A stretch of DNA of 64,000 nt, from contig NC_021846.1 in the NCBI RefSeq assembly GCF_000439435.1, forward strand, positions 124,001 to 188,000, written 5' to 3'. The notes beneath the pieces are model-generated. The model did no database searches, was not told the DNA's origin, and saw only the letters and a program-made list of their open reading frames with translations. Within the stretch, counting starts at the first letter, position 1, and every line of letters begins with the position of its first letter. Positions 35,122-46,100 of this stretch are shown here, piece after piece. The position numbers were made by a program, and so were the translations under genes. Source of the stretch: Spiroplasma taiwanense CT-1. Its GTDB lineage: Bacteria > Bacillota_I > Bacilli_A > Mycoplasmatales > Mycoplasmataceae.

Positions 35122-36516
35122 ATGGAAAATGAAAATAATATAAAATTAATTTTACAACCCCATGAAAGACCAAAAAATTATGGGCAGTGAATGATTTTAT
35201 CACTTCAACATGTTTTTGCAATGTTTGGAGCAACAGTTTTAGTACCTATGATAATAAATCAAACTGCAAATGAAGAAGTTATAAATATTTCAATGGTACT
35301 TTTTTGTTCTGGGATAGGAACTTTAATCTATATTGCATTAACTTCTGCAAAAGTGCCAATTTATTTAGGAAGTAGTTTTGCATATATGAGTGTAATGGGG
35401 ATTGGTTATAGTCAATGACATAATTCAATTTTTATAGCTGTTTTTATTATTGGAGTAGTTTATATATTTATGGGATTTCTAATTCACTGAACTGGAATAA
35501 AATGAATTAAAAAAACATTTTCTCCAGTTGTAATTGGTCCAATTGTAATTACTATAGGCTTAAGTTCTGTTAAAAGTGCATTACAGAATGTTGGATTTAT
35601 TTGAAATCAAGAATCATTATCTCAAAATTTATACTACCCACAATGGCTTGCAATTTTAATTGGTATGGGAACTTTTTTAATAGCAGCAATATTTATGTTA
35701 AAAGCAAAATCATTTTTAAAAGTCATACCAATTCTTGCAGCTTTAGCTTTTGGGTATTTTATTTGTATAATATTGCACTTTTCATTAAAAGCAGTTGGGT
35801 ACAATATAATGGATACATCTCTTATAACTGATACTAGTTCATGACAATGATATCCAAGTTTTAAAGCTATTTGAAATGTTGAACCCTCAACAATTGGGCC
35901 AGCAATTATTGCAATTGTACCAATTTCATTAGTAACAATGACAGAACATTTAGGTGATCATATAAATATAGGAACTTTAACAAATAAAGATTTTATTAAA
36001 GAACCAGGGATAAGCAGAACATTAATTGCAGATGGTGTTGCAATGAGTTTTGCAGGTTTAATTGGAGGACCTGCAAATGCAACATATTCTGAAAATACAA
36101 GTGTTGTTGGAATTACAAAAGTGGCAAGTGTTTGAGTAACTGGGCTTGCAGCAATATTTGCAATAATAATGAGTTTCATTGCACCAATAAATCAATTAAT
36201 AGTAATGATTCCAAAACCTGTAATGGGAGGTATAAGTCTAATGCTATTTGGAATGATAAGTTCTAATGGTATTAAAATTATGCTTGATAATAAAGTTGAT
36301 TTTAAAAATGCAAGAAATATAATTATAGTTTCTGTTGTACTTGCGGTTGGGGTAGGAATGGCAATTACAGGAAGTGATATTCAAATAGGAAATAGTTTTA
36401 AAATAACAGGAATGTTTTTAGCCACAATGTTAGGAATTTTATTAAATTTACTATTACCTGAACATAATAATTTAGGTATTTTTCAAAAATTAAAAATAAA
36501 GAAAGAAAATAAATAA
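35122..36516 (+). CDS. uraA: uracil/xanthine-type NCS2 permease (UraA-like)
   Basis: This 464-residue protein has the UraA/PyrP plan: 14 membrane segments, the substrate-site motif MTEHLGDH near residue 275 (Glu and His contact the base) and GGPANATYSENTSVVGITK. N-terminal HERPKNYGQW is typical of uracil permeases. It takes up uracil by proton symport for pyrimidine salvage. ATG at 35122 follows AGAAGGAG. Nine or more TGA Trp codons lie in frame. The leader peptide and terminator upstream suggest regulated expression. Choice of uracil over other bases is by overall resemblance. Confidence 0.9.
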
Positions 36517-36541
36517 AACCAAGTTAAAATATAAATGTAAT

Positions 36542-36614
36542 TACTAGCGTTTATATAAACCAGCATATTGGGTTGGTGTTTCTACGATAGACCTATCTAT
36601 CACTATAAGTTAGT
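36542..36614 (+). ncRNA. purine riboswitch aptamer, guanine type
   Basis: The aptamer shows a P2 stem (ACCAGC/GTTGGT) with loop ATATTGG, the canonical J2/3 GTTTCTAC, a P3 stem (GATAG/CTATC), and J3/1 ACTAT. The last has C at the position that pairs with the ligand, which indicates guanine or hypoxanthine rather than adenine. The outer arms ACTA and TAGT close P1. The U in TTTCTAC argues against the 2'-deoxyguanosine variant known in Mesoplasma. The downstream gene is a purine permease, as expected. Confidence 0.85.
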
Positions 36615-36624
36615 ATTTAAACTT

Positions 36625-36695
36625 TTAATTAAGCCTATTAATTACGTATTTAAAACGCAAATAGTAGACTTAATTAATTTTATGTTTTCTTATTT
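36625..36695 (+). terminator. riboswitch expression platform terminator
   Basis: TTAATTAAG with CCTATT (from 36626) pairs with AATAGTAG and CTTAATTAA (to 36679), followed by TTTTATGTTTT. The long stem starts right after the aptamer's P1, so ligand binding would favour it and switch the permease off. Confidence 0.6.
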
Positions 36696-36716
36696 TGCAA
36701 AAAAATAGGAATTAAA

Positions 36717-38175
36717 ATGAAAGAAAAAAAAGAATTAAAAGCAGAAAAGAGCTTATATAATAAACAAGCTTCAAATTCAAAAATTGGAAAGTTTTTTGGT
36801 TTTGGAAATTTTAATACTACTTTTAAAAAAGAAATTATTGGTGGTGTAAGTACTTTTTTATCTATGATTTATATTTTATCTGTGGAACCTGCAATTTTGG
36901 GTCAAGCACAAAGCATAGAAAATTCTCAAGAATTAATGAATAGCGGTAGAGTTTTTGTTGCAACAGCAGTTGCTTCGTTCTTAGCGACTTTTATTATGGG
37001 AATAAGTGCAAACGTTCCTATAGGTTTGGCGCCAAGTATGGGTTTAAATGCAATGTTTTCATTTAATATTGCAAATCAAGGTGATATTGGTTATGAAGGT
37101 GCTCTTATTGCAACAACAATATCATCAATAATTTTTTGTATAATGTCTGTCACAAAATTAAGAGCTATCTTAATTAAAAGTTTACCTCATTCAATTCACT
37201 TAGCAATTGGTGTTGGTATAGGTTTTTTTATTGCATATGTTGGATTGGTAAATATGGGTTGAGTTGAAAAATCAGTCTCAAATCTTCCTGTTGCAAATTT
37301 ATCAAATTTTAAATTAATTTATCCGGCAATAATTATTGGAACTGTTGCATTATTTGGAGCAATTTTACTTTTCTATAAAAAATTTTTTGCACCAGTTATT
37401 GTAATGTTATTGGCTGGTTTTCTAATTGCCATTATTCTTGCAAATACTATAGATAATGAAGCAATTCAACATTCTTTTGGAACAGCTAAATGAGTAAAAG
37501 GACAATGGGATTATTCTGAATTTAAAGGTTTTATTACAAATATTGAAAACACTTATAAACAATTTGCAAATATAGAAATTTGAAATAAGTCAACAATGTA
37601 TATTTCTATTTTTATTTTTATAATTTTGAACTTTTTTGATGCAACTGGAACATTTAACAAGTATAAATATAGAAATTAATAGAGCATCTGGAACTAATAA
37701 TGAGATTCCACACAAAGCTTTAGTAATTGATGCTGGTGCAACAGTTGTTGGTTCTGTATTGGGTGTTTCACATATGGCTTGTTATACAGAAAGTTGTGTT
37801 GGAATTATGCAAGGAGCAAGAACGGGATTTTCAAGTATAATTACTTCTCTTGGTTTTTTACTAAGTTTGGCACTTTTTCCAATTTTTAAAATGATGCCAG
37901 ATTGTTTAAGCGGTGCTGCAACTGTATTTATAGGAACTGTTATGATGAAATCAATTACAGAAATAGAGTGAAATAAAATAGAAATTGGTTTAGGCTCATC
38001 CTTTGCAATTTTATTTATGATTGTCACATACTCAATTGCTAATGGTATTGCAATTGGAATAATTGCATATTCAATTGGAAGCATTGCAGTTAAAAAAACA
38101 AAAGAAGTTCACTTATTAGTATGGGTATTAAATGTGATATTTATACTATATTTTATTGCGTATGCATTTATGTAA
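36717..38175 (+). pseudogene. pbuG: purine permease (AzgA/PbuG-type NCS2) with one frameshift
   Basis: The protein is an adenine/guanine/hypoxanthine permease of the AzgA group: STFLSMIYILSVEPAILGQ, SANVPIGLAPSMGLNAMF and NFFDATGT. Frame one is open from 36717 to a TAA about 37680. The expected continuation, from LTSINIEINRASG through to YAFM at 38175, lies one frame over. The shift is a single extra T in ACATTTAAC near 37652, just after FFDATGT. Without it the protein has about 485 residues. A sequencing error, a recent mutation or phase-like variation are all possible. The riboswitch and ribosome site upstream are intact, so the lesion is probably recent or not real. Confidence 0.85.
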
Positions 38176-38186
38176 AAAATTTTTTA

Positions 38187-38218
38187 ATAAAAGTGCTTAA
38201 GCAAGCACTTTTATTTTA
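38187..38218 (+). terminator. intrinsic terminator after purine permease
   Basis: ATAAAAGTGCTT and AAGCACTTTTAT form a perfect 12-bp stem with a four-base loop, followed by TTTATT. Confidence 0.85.
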
Positions 38219-38227
38219 TTTATAAAG

Positions 38228-38255
38228 TTTACATTTAATTTATTTAATTTATAAT
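38228..38255 (+). promoter_or_regulatory. promoter of the HAD-trxA-HAD operon
   Basis: TTTACA (38228-38233) and TATAAT (38250-38255) are 16 bases apart, 25 bases before the start codon of the first gene. Confidence 0.65.
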
Positions 38256-38280
38256 CATTAAAAGTAAAGAGAGGTAAGTA

Positions 38281-39129
38281 ATGAAATTAAAAAAAAATGT
38301 TTTAATTTTTTGTGACCTTGATGGAACAGCTTTAGCAAGCGATCATACATTTAGTCAAATAACAAAAGAAGTAGTTAAGAAAGTTTATGGTAAAAATTAT
38401 TATTTTATTCCAGTAACAGCGAGGTCAACAAAAGATGCAATTGATTTTCAATCAATACATCTTGAATTAGATAAACTTGGTGGTATTGCATCTGGGAATA
38501 ATGGAAGTCACATTTATGATTTTAAAAATAAAACTTGAATTGAAAGAGCATATGTTTCAGAAGAAAACATTAAAAAAATTTTTAATTTAACTTATGGTCA
38601 AATTGGAAAATATAAAGTTCATTTTTTTTCTGATCAAACTTGTTTTGTTTATGGTGAAGGTGAAAATTCAAAATATTGAAGTGAAATTATGCAGATGGAT
38701 TACAAAATAATTGAAAAATTAAGTGATATAAATGAAAAGATTAATCATTTAGTGGTGATTTTAGAAAAAAACCCCTCTGAACAAATTCAAAATAACTTTT
38801 TAGAGAAATTTAAAATTATATCTAATGAACTTGATATAATTAAATATACAGATAGAGTTTATGAACTTGCGGTTAAAGGAATAAATAAAGGTTCTGTAAT
38901 TAGAAAAGTTCAACAATATCTGAATTTAGATAACTCAAATACATCTGTATTTTGTTTTGGAGATAGTTTTAATGATATTGAAATGTTTAAAGAAGCAGAA
39001 TTTCCAGTTGCAATGGAAAATGCTATTGATGAGTTAAAACAAATTGCAAAATTTATAACACTTTCAAATGATAATGATGGTGTTGCAAAATTTATTGAAA
39101 AAAATATTTTAAAAGAGGAGAAAGAATAA
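38281..39129 (+). CDS. Cof-type HAD family phosphatase
   Basis: This 282-residue protein has the HAD motif I FCDLDGTALAS (first Asp nucleophile at residue 12), a Cof-type C2 cap in the middle, and the late motif CFGDSFNDIEMF. Such enzymes dephosphorylate sugar phosphates, FMN or similar small molecules; the substrate is not predictable. ATG at 38281 follows GAGAGGTAAGTA. Trp codons TGA lie at 38536 and 38677. Its stop overlaps the trxA start by one base, and a second Cof-type gene lies just beyond trxA, an arrangement that points to a single operon. Confidence 0.92.
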
Positions 39130-39434
39130 TGGCAGTAAAATTTATAGAATCAACAGATGATTTTAATAATGAAATTAAAAAGGAAGCAACAGTAGTAGAT
39201 TTTTATGCTGATTGATGTGGACCATGTAAAATGTTAGCACCAATTTACGAACAATTATCAAATGAAGTTACAAATGTAAATTTTGTAAAAGTTAACACAG
39301 ATGAACAACAAGAAATTGCAAAGAAATATAATATTATGTCAATTCCAACTTTAATATTCTTTAAAGATGGTGAAGTTGTTCGTCAAAATAGTGGATTCAT
39401 GCCAAAAGAAGTTCTAAAAGAATTTATAAAATAA
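39129..39434 (+). CDS. trxA: thioredoxin
   Basis: This 101-residue protein has the active site ADWCGPCKML with C30 and C33; the Trp before it is encoded by TGA at 39213. The cis-Pro motif SIPTLIFFKDGE and the C-terminal GF are typical of thioredoxin. It reduces disulfides in cytoplasmic proteins with electrons from thioredoxin reductase. It overlaps the upstream phosphatase gene by one base and is one base from the downstream one. Length fits the family. Confidence 0.97.
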
Positions 39435-39435
39435 A

Positions 39436-40263
39436 ATGAATTCAATTAAATTAATTGTTTTAGATATAGATGGAACTTTAGTTGGAAAAAATAAACAGGT
39501 ACCAAAAATTAATATTAATGCTATAAATGAAGCAAGAAATAACGGTATTAAAATATGTATTGCTACAGGAAGAAATTTATCTAGAGCAGAAAAAATTGCT
39601 AAATCAATTGAATTAGATAAAAATCAAGAATATTTAATTTGCTTGAATGGTGGAGCAATATATAAGTATGATGAAAATAAAAATCCAATTTTAATTGAAG
39701 AGCATCTATTTAATCAAGAAGATTTTGAATTTATTTATGAAAATGCAAAAAAAAATAATGTCAACTGTTTTAGTTATGCGCAAAATCCAGAATTTGCTTT
39801 TGTTTTAAAAAAAGATTTATTTACTTTTGTTTTAAAAAAAGTTTCAGGAAGAAAATTAATGAAATTTGAAAAAAATATAAATGAAAAATCTTATAAGATA
39901 ATTGCATTTGGAAATGAAAAGAAAATATCTTTACTTAAGAAAGCTCTAAGTATAAAAAAATATGAAATGTTTTCTTGAAGCTATATATCACATTCTTCAA
40001 ATATTGAAATAAATCCAGAAGGTGTTGATAAACTTTATTCATTACAAAAAATTGCAAATTTTTATAATATTGACAAAAAGGAAATTATTTATTTTGGTGA
40101 TGGAGATAATGATAAGAAAGCATTAGAATGAGTTGGTTATGGCGTAGCAATGGCAAATGCAGATAAACATATTAAAGAAATTTCAAATGATACAACTAAT
40201 CTTGTAAATAAAAAAGCAGGTGTGGGACAATATATTAAAGAAAAAATACTAAAACACTTTTAA
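39436..40263 (+). CDS. Cof-type HAD family phosphatase
   Basis: This 275-residue protein has HAD motif I LIVLDIDGTLVGKNK, motif II CIATGRN, and the late motif YFGDGDNDKKAL followed by GYGVAMANA, all typical of Cof-like phosphatases. It is a paralogue of the protein two genes upstream but quite different in sequence. Substrate is unknown. It starts two bases after the trxA stop, with no clear ribosome site except a weak AAGAA, so translation probably depends on coupling. The stop lies inside the operon terminator. Trp codons TGA lie at 39976 and 40129. Confidence 0.93.
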
Positions 40264-40277
40264 TAAGTGTTTTTTTG
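40251..40277 (+). terminator. intrinsic terminator after HAD-trxA-HAD operon
   Basis: AAAACACTT and AAGTGTTTT pair around TTAAT and run into T7. The loop contains the stop codon of the phosphatase gene. Confidence 0.85.
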
Positions 40278-40323
40278 TTTTTTTAATTGAAAAAATATAT
40301 AATAATGTGAATGGAGCTAAATT

Positions 40324-40797
40324 ATGAAAAAAATTTTGGAACAAATAAAAGAGAAAAAAAATAATTACAGTAAAAGATCAGATAAATTTTGACAAAATTA
40401 TTGATGTTATAAGTCAACTTTTTACTGATTCATATGGAATAAGTAAATTAATAAAAGGTTATAGATTAAATGAAAAACAACAGTTATGATTTTTAAATTT
40501 AGATGAAGATTTTAATCTTGAAGTAAAGCTGAATCAGGTTATTACAATTGAATATCAAAAGATAAAGACCTTATTTATCAGTTTAATTCACAAAAAGATT
40601 CTCAAAAAAGAGCAAAAGATGTAAAAAAACTAAAAGATTTTCCACAAGATTTTATTACATTTATTCAATTTTATGACAGATCTAGAAAAAGTAATTATAA
40701 ATTTTATGGAATTTTTACTTTTAAAAATTCAAAAGATGATTTGAATCAAATTATGATTTATGAAAAAATAAGCGATGAATTTAGTTTCAATTTTTAA
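40324..40797 (+). pseudogene. decayed small gene of unknown function
   Basis: An ATG with a weak GGAGC upstream begins a frame that is lost after about 12 codons in a run of eight A (near 40360) and again near 40555. Joining the three frames gives about 155 residues: a start KKILEQIKEK, a middle DKIIDVISQLFTDSYGISKL and an end DFPQDFITFIQFYDRSRK to FSFNF. The composition is that of coding sequence, with TGA in Trp-like places. I do not recognise the family. It is most likely a pseudogene of a short cytoplasmic protein. Confidence 0.65.
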
Positions 40798-40829
40798 TAG
40801 TTTATTTTCAAAAAATAATTGCTAAAAAA

Positions 40830-40857
40830 TTGTATATGATAAAAAAAAGTTTATAAT
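40830..40857 (+). promoter_or_regulatory. promoter of the polyamine transporter operon
   Basis: TTGTAT (40830-40835) and TATAAT (40852-40857) are 16 bases apart, about 38 bases before the leader ORF. Confidence 0.65.
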
Positions 40858-40894
40858 ATAATTTATCTAAAAATTAAAATAGGGGGGAATTATT

Positions 40895-41020
40895 ATGAGT
40901 ATTAAAAATATTATTAATATAAATCAATATTTAATTACAGAATGATTTAACGTAGTAATTACCCGTGTTCAATGTTTTGAAAAAGTTTTAGAGACTGAAA
41001 TGCTCCTCACTTTTGCGTAA
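40895..41020 (+). CDS. putative leader peptide upstream of potABCD
   Basis: A 41-codon frame starts at ATG behind AGGGGGG, one of the strongest ribosome sites in the window, and ends at TAA 53 bases before potA. One Trp is TGA. The last residues are LETEMLLTFA and use codons rare in this genome (CTC CTC, ACC CGT, GCG). The stop codon is inside a hairpin (GCGTAAT, 41015-41021, with ATTACGC, 41030-41036). The CTCCTC at 41003-41008 is the exact complement of the potA SD GAGGAG at 41059-41064. This suggests translational attenuation in which a ribosome on the leader controls potA. No protein homologue is recognised. Confidence 0.6.
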
Positions 41021-41073
41021 TAATTTAAAATTACGCGTTTAAAATTTAATATTTTTAAGAGGAGACACATATT

Positions 41074-42132
41074 ATGAAAGACAAAAATAATATTTTAGAG
41101 ATTAGAAATCTTACTAAAAGTTATGATGGGAAAGTCGTTTTAAAGGGTGTTAGTTTTAATGTTAGAGAAGGTGAGTTTATTACTTTATTAGGTCCTTCTG
41201 GGTGTGGAAAATCTACAACATTAAATTTAATTGGTGGTAGAAAAAAGCAAGATAGTGGACAATTGTTATTTGAAGGAAAAGATTTAACTCCAATTCCAAG
41301 TAATAAAAGACAAATTAACACAATTTTTCAAAATTATGCACTTTTTCCTCATTATGATGTTTATGACAATATTGCATATGGACTTAGAATTAAAAAAATG
41401 AAAGAGGATTTAGTTGCAAAGGAAGTAATGAATTATATTAAAAAATTTTCTTTAGAAGGAATGGAAAATAAAAGAGTTCATGAATTAAGTGGTGGACAAA
41501 AACAAAGAGTTGCAATAGCAAGGGCTCTTATTTTAAAACCAAGAATTTTACTTTTAGATGAACCAATGTCTGCTTTAGATGTTCAGTTAAGAAAAAGAAT
41601 GCAAGATGAACTTAAAGAACTTCAAGAGGAAATAGGCATTACGTTTATTCTGGTAACACATGATCAAGAAGAGGCTTTAACATTAAGTGATAGAATTGTT
41701 GTTATGAATGATGGAAATATCCAACAAATTGGAACACCAGAAGAAATTTATAATGAACCTGAAAATAGATGAGTTTCAAATTTTATTGGAGTTTCAAATG
41801 TAATTGATAATGGTGAATTCATAAAGGATTTAAAAGTAAAATTTGACGGTAAAGAATTTGAATGTACAGATAAAGGTTTTGGAGAGAATGAAACAAATAT
41901 TGATATCATTTTAAGACCTGAGGACATTAAAATTCAAGAACCACAAAAAGGTTATTTTGATGGATATATTGAAAATATAATTTTTAAGGGAGTTCATTAT
42001 GAAATTACTATTAAGTGTGAAAATAGAAAATATACAGCACATACAACAGAATTTCATGATTTTGACAAAAAAGTTTCAATTAAATGAGAACCAAATGATT
42101 TACATATAATGTGAAAAGAAATTGATGAATAA
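41074..42132 (+). CDS. potA: spermidine/putrescine ABC transporter ATPase PotA
   Basis: This 352-residue protein has an ABC ATPase domain (Walker A GPSGCGKST at residues 40-48, signature ELSGGQKQRVAIARA, Walker B LLLDEPMSALD, switch His THDQEEAL) and a C-terminal TOBE domain from about residue 240, as in PotA and other importers. It energises uptake of polyamines through PotB and PotC. ATG at 41074 follows AAGAGGAG. Trp residues at 41770 and others are TGA. It overlaps potB by eight bases. Assignment to polyamines rests on the PotB-PotC-PotD neighbours. Confidence 0.95.
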
Positions 42133-43132
42133 TAATTTAGATAATCAAAAAGATTTAACTGAAGCCCAAAATGCTGAAGTTGAAAAAGAATTATTTGATA
42201 TAGAAAATATTGAATCAGAAGGTTCTGAAATTGAAGTTGAAATACCAAAAATAAAATTTAAAGATAAAATAGAAGAATTTAAAGTTGTTAAAGCTTTAAA
42301 AGGGAAAGTTTGGCCAATTTTATTACCATTTATGGTAGTAATGGGCTTTTTAGTTGTGCTTCCATTATTAGGAATAATTATTTTTTCTATTGTGGAACCA
42401 ACTTCAAATAGTATTAAATTTGAGTTTGATTTTACAAACTTTGTAAAATTAATTACATCAGGTTCAATAATTTTAGTTTTAGGATTATCAATTTTATATG
42501 CTTTTGTTGCAAGTGTTGTAACTGTTATAATGGCATATCCTATTGCATTAATAATGGCAAATTTAAAAAGTAAATTTCTTGCAAAAAATATTTGAGTTTT
42601 AGTTACATTACCAATATGAATTAGTATGATACTTAAAATACTTGGTCTACAAAGCTTATTTTTATTAATTTCACCTTCAGCTTTGGGAACTCCAATTGCA
42701 ATTATAATAGGAATGGTTTATATGTTTATTCCTTTTGCAATCTCACCAATTTATAATGCATTAGAAAATCAAGATCCAAGTTATTATAATGCTGCTTTAG
42801 ATTTAAAAGCAAGTAAAACTAAAGCTTTTTGACATACTACTTTTAGACAATCACTTCCAGGAGTTTTTGCAGGATTTACATTGGTTTTAATTCAAGCAGC
42901 AACTTCACTATTAATTGTTAGATATATGGGTGATGGAAAAATAAATCTAATAACTACAATAATAGAAAATTATTTCTTTAAAGGAACAGATTTTAGTTTT
43001 GGTGCAACAGTTGCTGTTGTTTTAGCAATACTATTATTCATACTTATGGGAGTAATGAAATTGATATCAAATAAATTTGAAGTTAGGGGGTCAAAAAAAT
43101 GAAAAAATTCATCAAATCAAGTTATTTCTTAA
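42125..43132 (+). CDS. potB: spermidine/putrescine ABC transporter permease PotB
   Basis: This 335-residue protein has an unusual acidic cytoplasmic N-terminal extension of about 65 residues, then six membrane segments. The coupling (EAA) loop reads AALDLKASKTKAFWHTTFRQSLPG. Under the usual code the gene would seem to end at TGA 43100, but with TGA as Trp it runs on to TAA 43132 and so overlaps potC by 34 bases. The start ATG overlaps the end of potA. It forms the channel with PotC. Confidence 0.93.
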
Positions 43133-46100
43133 TAATGATGCTTTTCATTTATGTTCCAATTGCTGTTATGATTGTATTTTCATTTAATAACGGTAATAGT
43201 TTAAATAATTGAGAGGGATTTAGTTTTAAGTGATATGAATATTTGATAAATTATTCACCTTTTATTAAATCAATTACTGTTTCATTGTTTGTTGCAATGG
43301 TTTCAACTATTATTTCATTAATTATTGGAATAATGGCAGTAGTTGGATTATCAAAAATTAAAAGAAAAACAGCAGATAATTGAGTTAGAGTTGCAAATAT
43401 ACCATTAGTTAATGCTGATGTTATTACAGCGGTAGCTTTAATGATTTTATTTGTATTGGCAGGAGCAAAATTTGGAATTTTAACTCTAATTGCTGCTCAC
43501 GTTTCTTTTAATGTTCCTTATGTAATAATTACAGTTTTACCTTTTATGAATCGAATTGACAAAAATATATTAGAAGCTTCAAAAGATTTAGGTGGAAGCT
43601 CAAGACAAACTTTTTATAAGGTAATTTTTCCAATTTTAATGCCTTGTATAATAACAGCTGCTGCAATATGTTTTGCAATGAGTTTTGATGATTTTATAAT
43701 TTCATATTTTACAGGTGGAGATCAAACTAATGTTTCAACATTTATTTATACTGCAAAAAGAATGCAACCATATATAAATGCTTTTGGTACAATACTTGTT
43801 GCTGTTATAATTTTTGTAATTTTAGTTTGAAATATAATACAAATTTCATTGCAAAGAAGAAAAGATATAAAATTTCAAATTAAAAATGGAGATTATAAAT
43901 TAAAAAGAAGAAGTAATTTAGAAAAAGATATTGAATATTTTCAAAATTGTATTTTAAATAACTCGTCTATAAAATTAAGTAAAAATCCAAATAATTGAAT
44001 TAAATACAGATTTCTACAAATTCAATTAAAATTTTTAAATAGTAAAAATCATGACAAAAAAATAAGTAAATTAGAATGAAAAAAAGAGTTACTTTCAAAA
44101 GAAATTAAATCTGAAAAAAGAATATTTTTAATTTCAGAAAAATTAAAGATAAAGAAATCACAAATTGAAAATAAAATTAAAACAATTAAAAATGAAAAAA
44201 AATTAATAAAATTTGAGCAAATTATTAATAAACTTGATAAAAAAATAAATAATTATGAAAAAGAAATTCAATGAATTAATGAAAGAAATGAGCTAGATAA
44301 AGAAAAAGCTAGACAAATTGAAAATCAAATTTTGGATTTAAATCAAGAACTTGCAAATTTAATTAATCCAACTCAAAAAGAGCTATCATGATATAAAAAG
44401 AAAATTAATAGTTTAACTATAAAAATGAATTATTTACTTGAAGGAAGAAATAATTGAAAATTAAGAACAACAATCGAAAAACTTGCAATAATGCGTCAAA
44501 AAAATGAAGAGCAAGCTAGAGAAAAATATCTTTTATTTAAGGAAGCAGAAAAAAAAGTATATATCAATACTTCATTAGTAAAAAAATTAAATAATAAAAT
44601 TAAAAAAATGCAAGAATTAAATGAAATATCAGAGTTAGAAAAGAGTAATCTTGTGAAATTTGAAAAAAGAAGAAAGGAAAAAATTGATTGATTTAAGGAG
44701 TTTTATCAAAATAAAATTTTTCTTAAAAAAAATAAGCTAGATAAAATTTATCAGGAAATAAAATCTAAAAAAGATAAATTTTTTCCAAATGTTTTAGAAG
44801 AAGATTACATTCCAAGAAAAAATAATTGAATAAAAAGAAATTGAAAACAAATGATAATGGGTTCTTCACTATTAATTTCTTTTTCATTACTTACAACAGC
44901 ATATGCTTTGAATAATGTTTATGATCTAGTAATTGGTAATTGAGGAAGTTATATTGATCCGACTTTATTAACACAATTTGAAAATGAAAATGGAGTAAAA
45001 ATTAATTATCAGCAATACGATTCAAATGAGTCACTATATAATAAAACTTATACATTTAACTATGACATGATGGTGCCTAGTGATTATATGGTTCAAAAAA
45101 TGGCTGGTGAAGGTATGCTTCAAGAAATTGATTGATCAAAAGTTGAAAATATTAATTCTCCATTAGATTCTAATTCAGGTGGAAAAGATTTAACATATAA
45201 TGAAGGTCTAAATAATGTTCAAAAAGAATCAGTAATTATTGATTCAGAAAATGGAGAGCAAAAAGACATAAGAAATTATTCAATTCCATGATTCTGAGGA
45301 GATGTAAGAATTGTTTTTAACTTGGGATATTTAAATTCGAATGGTGAATTTGTTAGAAATCAAAAATTAGTTGATTTTTTAGAAGAAAGTAATGTATTAA
45401 AAGAAGATTTTAATCCCACTGAAAATGAATGATACCAAATTGATCCTGACAAATTATCTTGAAATATTTTATGAGAAGCAGCAAATAAAGGGTTAAATTT
45501 AGCTTTAAATGAAGATCCAAAAAATGTATTTATGTATGGTTTTGAAAAATTATATGGAAATGTAGGTACAAAAAATGATTTAACTGTTAATGATGTAAAA
45601 TTAACAAAAAAAGAACAAATTGATAATGTTGCAGAAGAAATCAATAAATTAATTTCAAAAAATAATGTTGGTTTATATGGTGATCAATTGTTAGATAAAG
45701 TTCATAATAAAGAATTTGACATAGCAGTTATGTATAATGGTGATTTACTTTGAGCAACAGATGATGAATATAGTTCAGAAGATGAAGAAGAAATTAGTAA
45801 TGAAATTACAGATTTAGATGATGAAAATTCATCTAAAGAAGAAAGTGATTTTAAATTTACAATAATTTCTGAAATTCCTAATAAATCAATTCAAAATGTT
45901 AAAGTAAATGATGTAGAGGTTAAAAATGAATCTACAAATTTATGAAGTGATAATTTAGTTATTAATAAAGCGAATAGAAACATAGATTTAACATATAAAT
46001 TTATAAATTTTATATTTAGTTATGATTCTCAAATTGCACAAGTTGAAGAAACAAGAACAACTTCAGGATTTGAAGAAATAATTCAAGAAATTAAAAATAA

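Noticed and set aside
36541-36620. 2'-deoxyguanosine riboswitch as in Mesoplasma florum
   Set aside because: The J2/3 segment keeps the canonical TTTCTAC of guanine/adenine aptamers, so the ordinary guanine type fits better.
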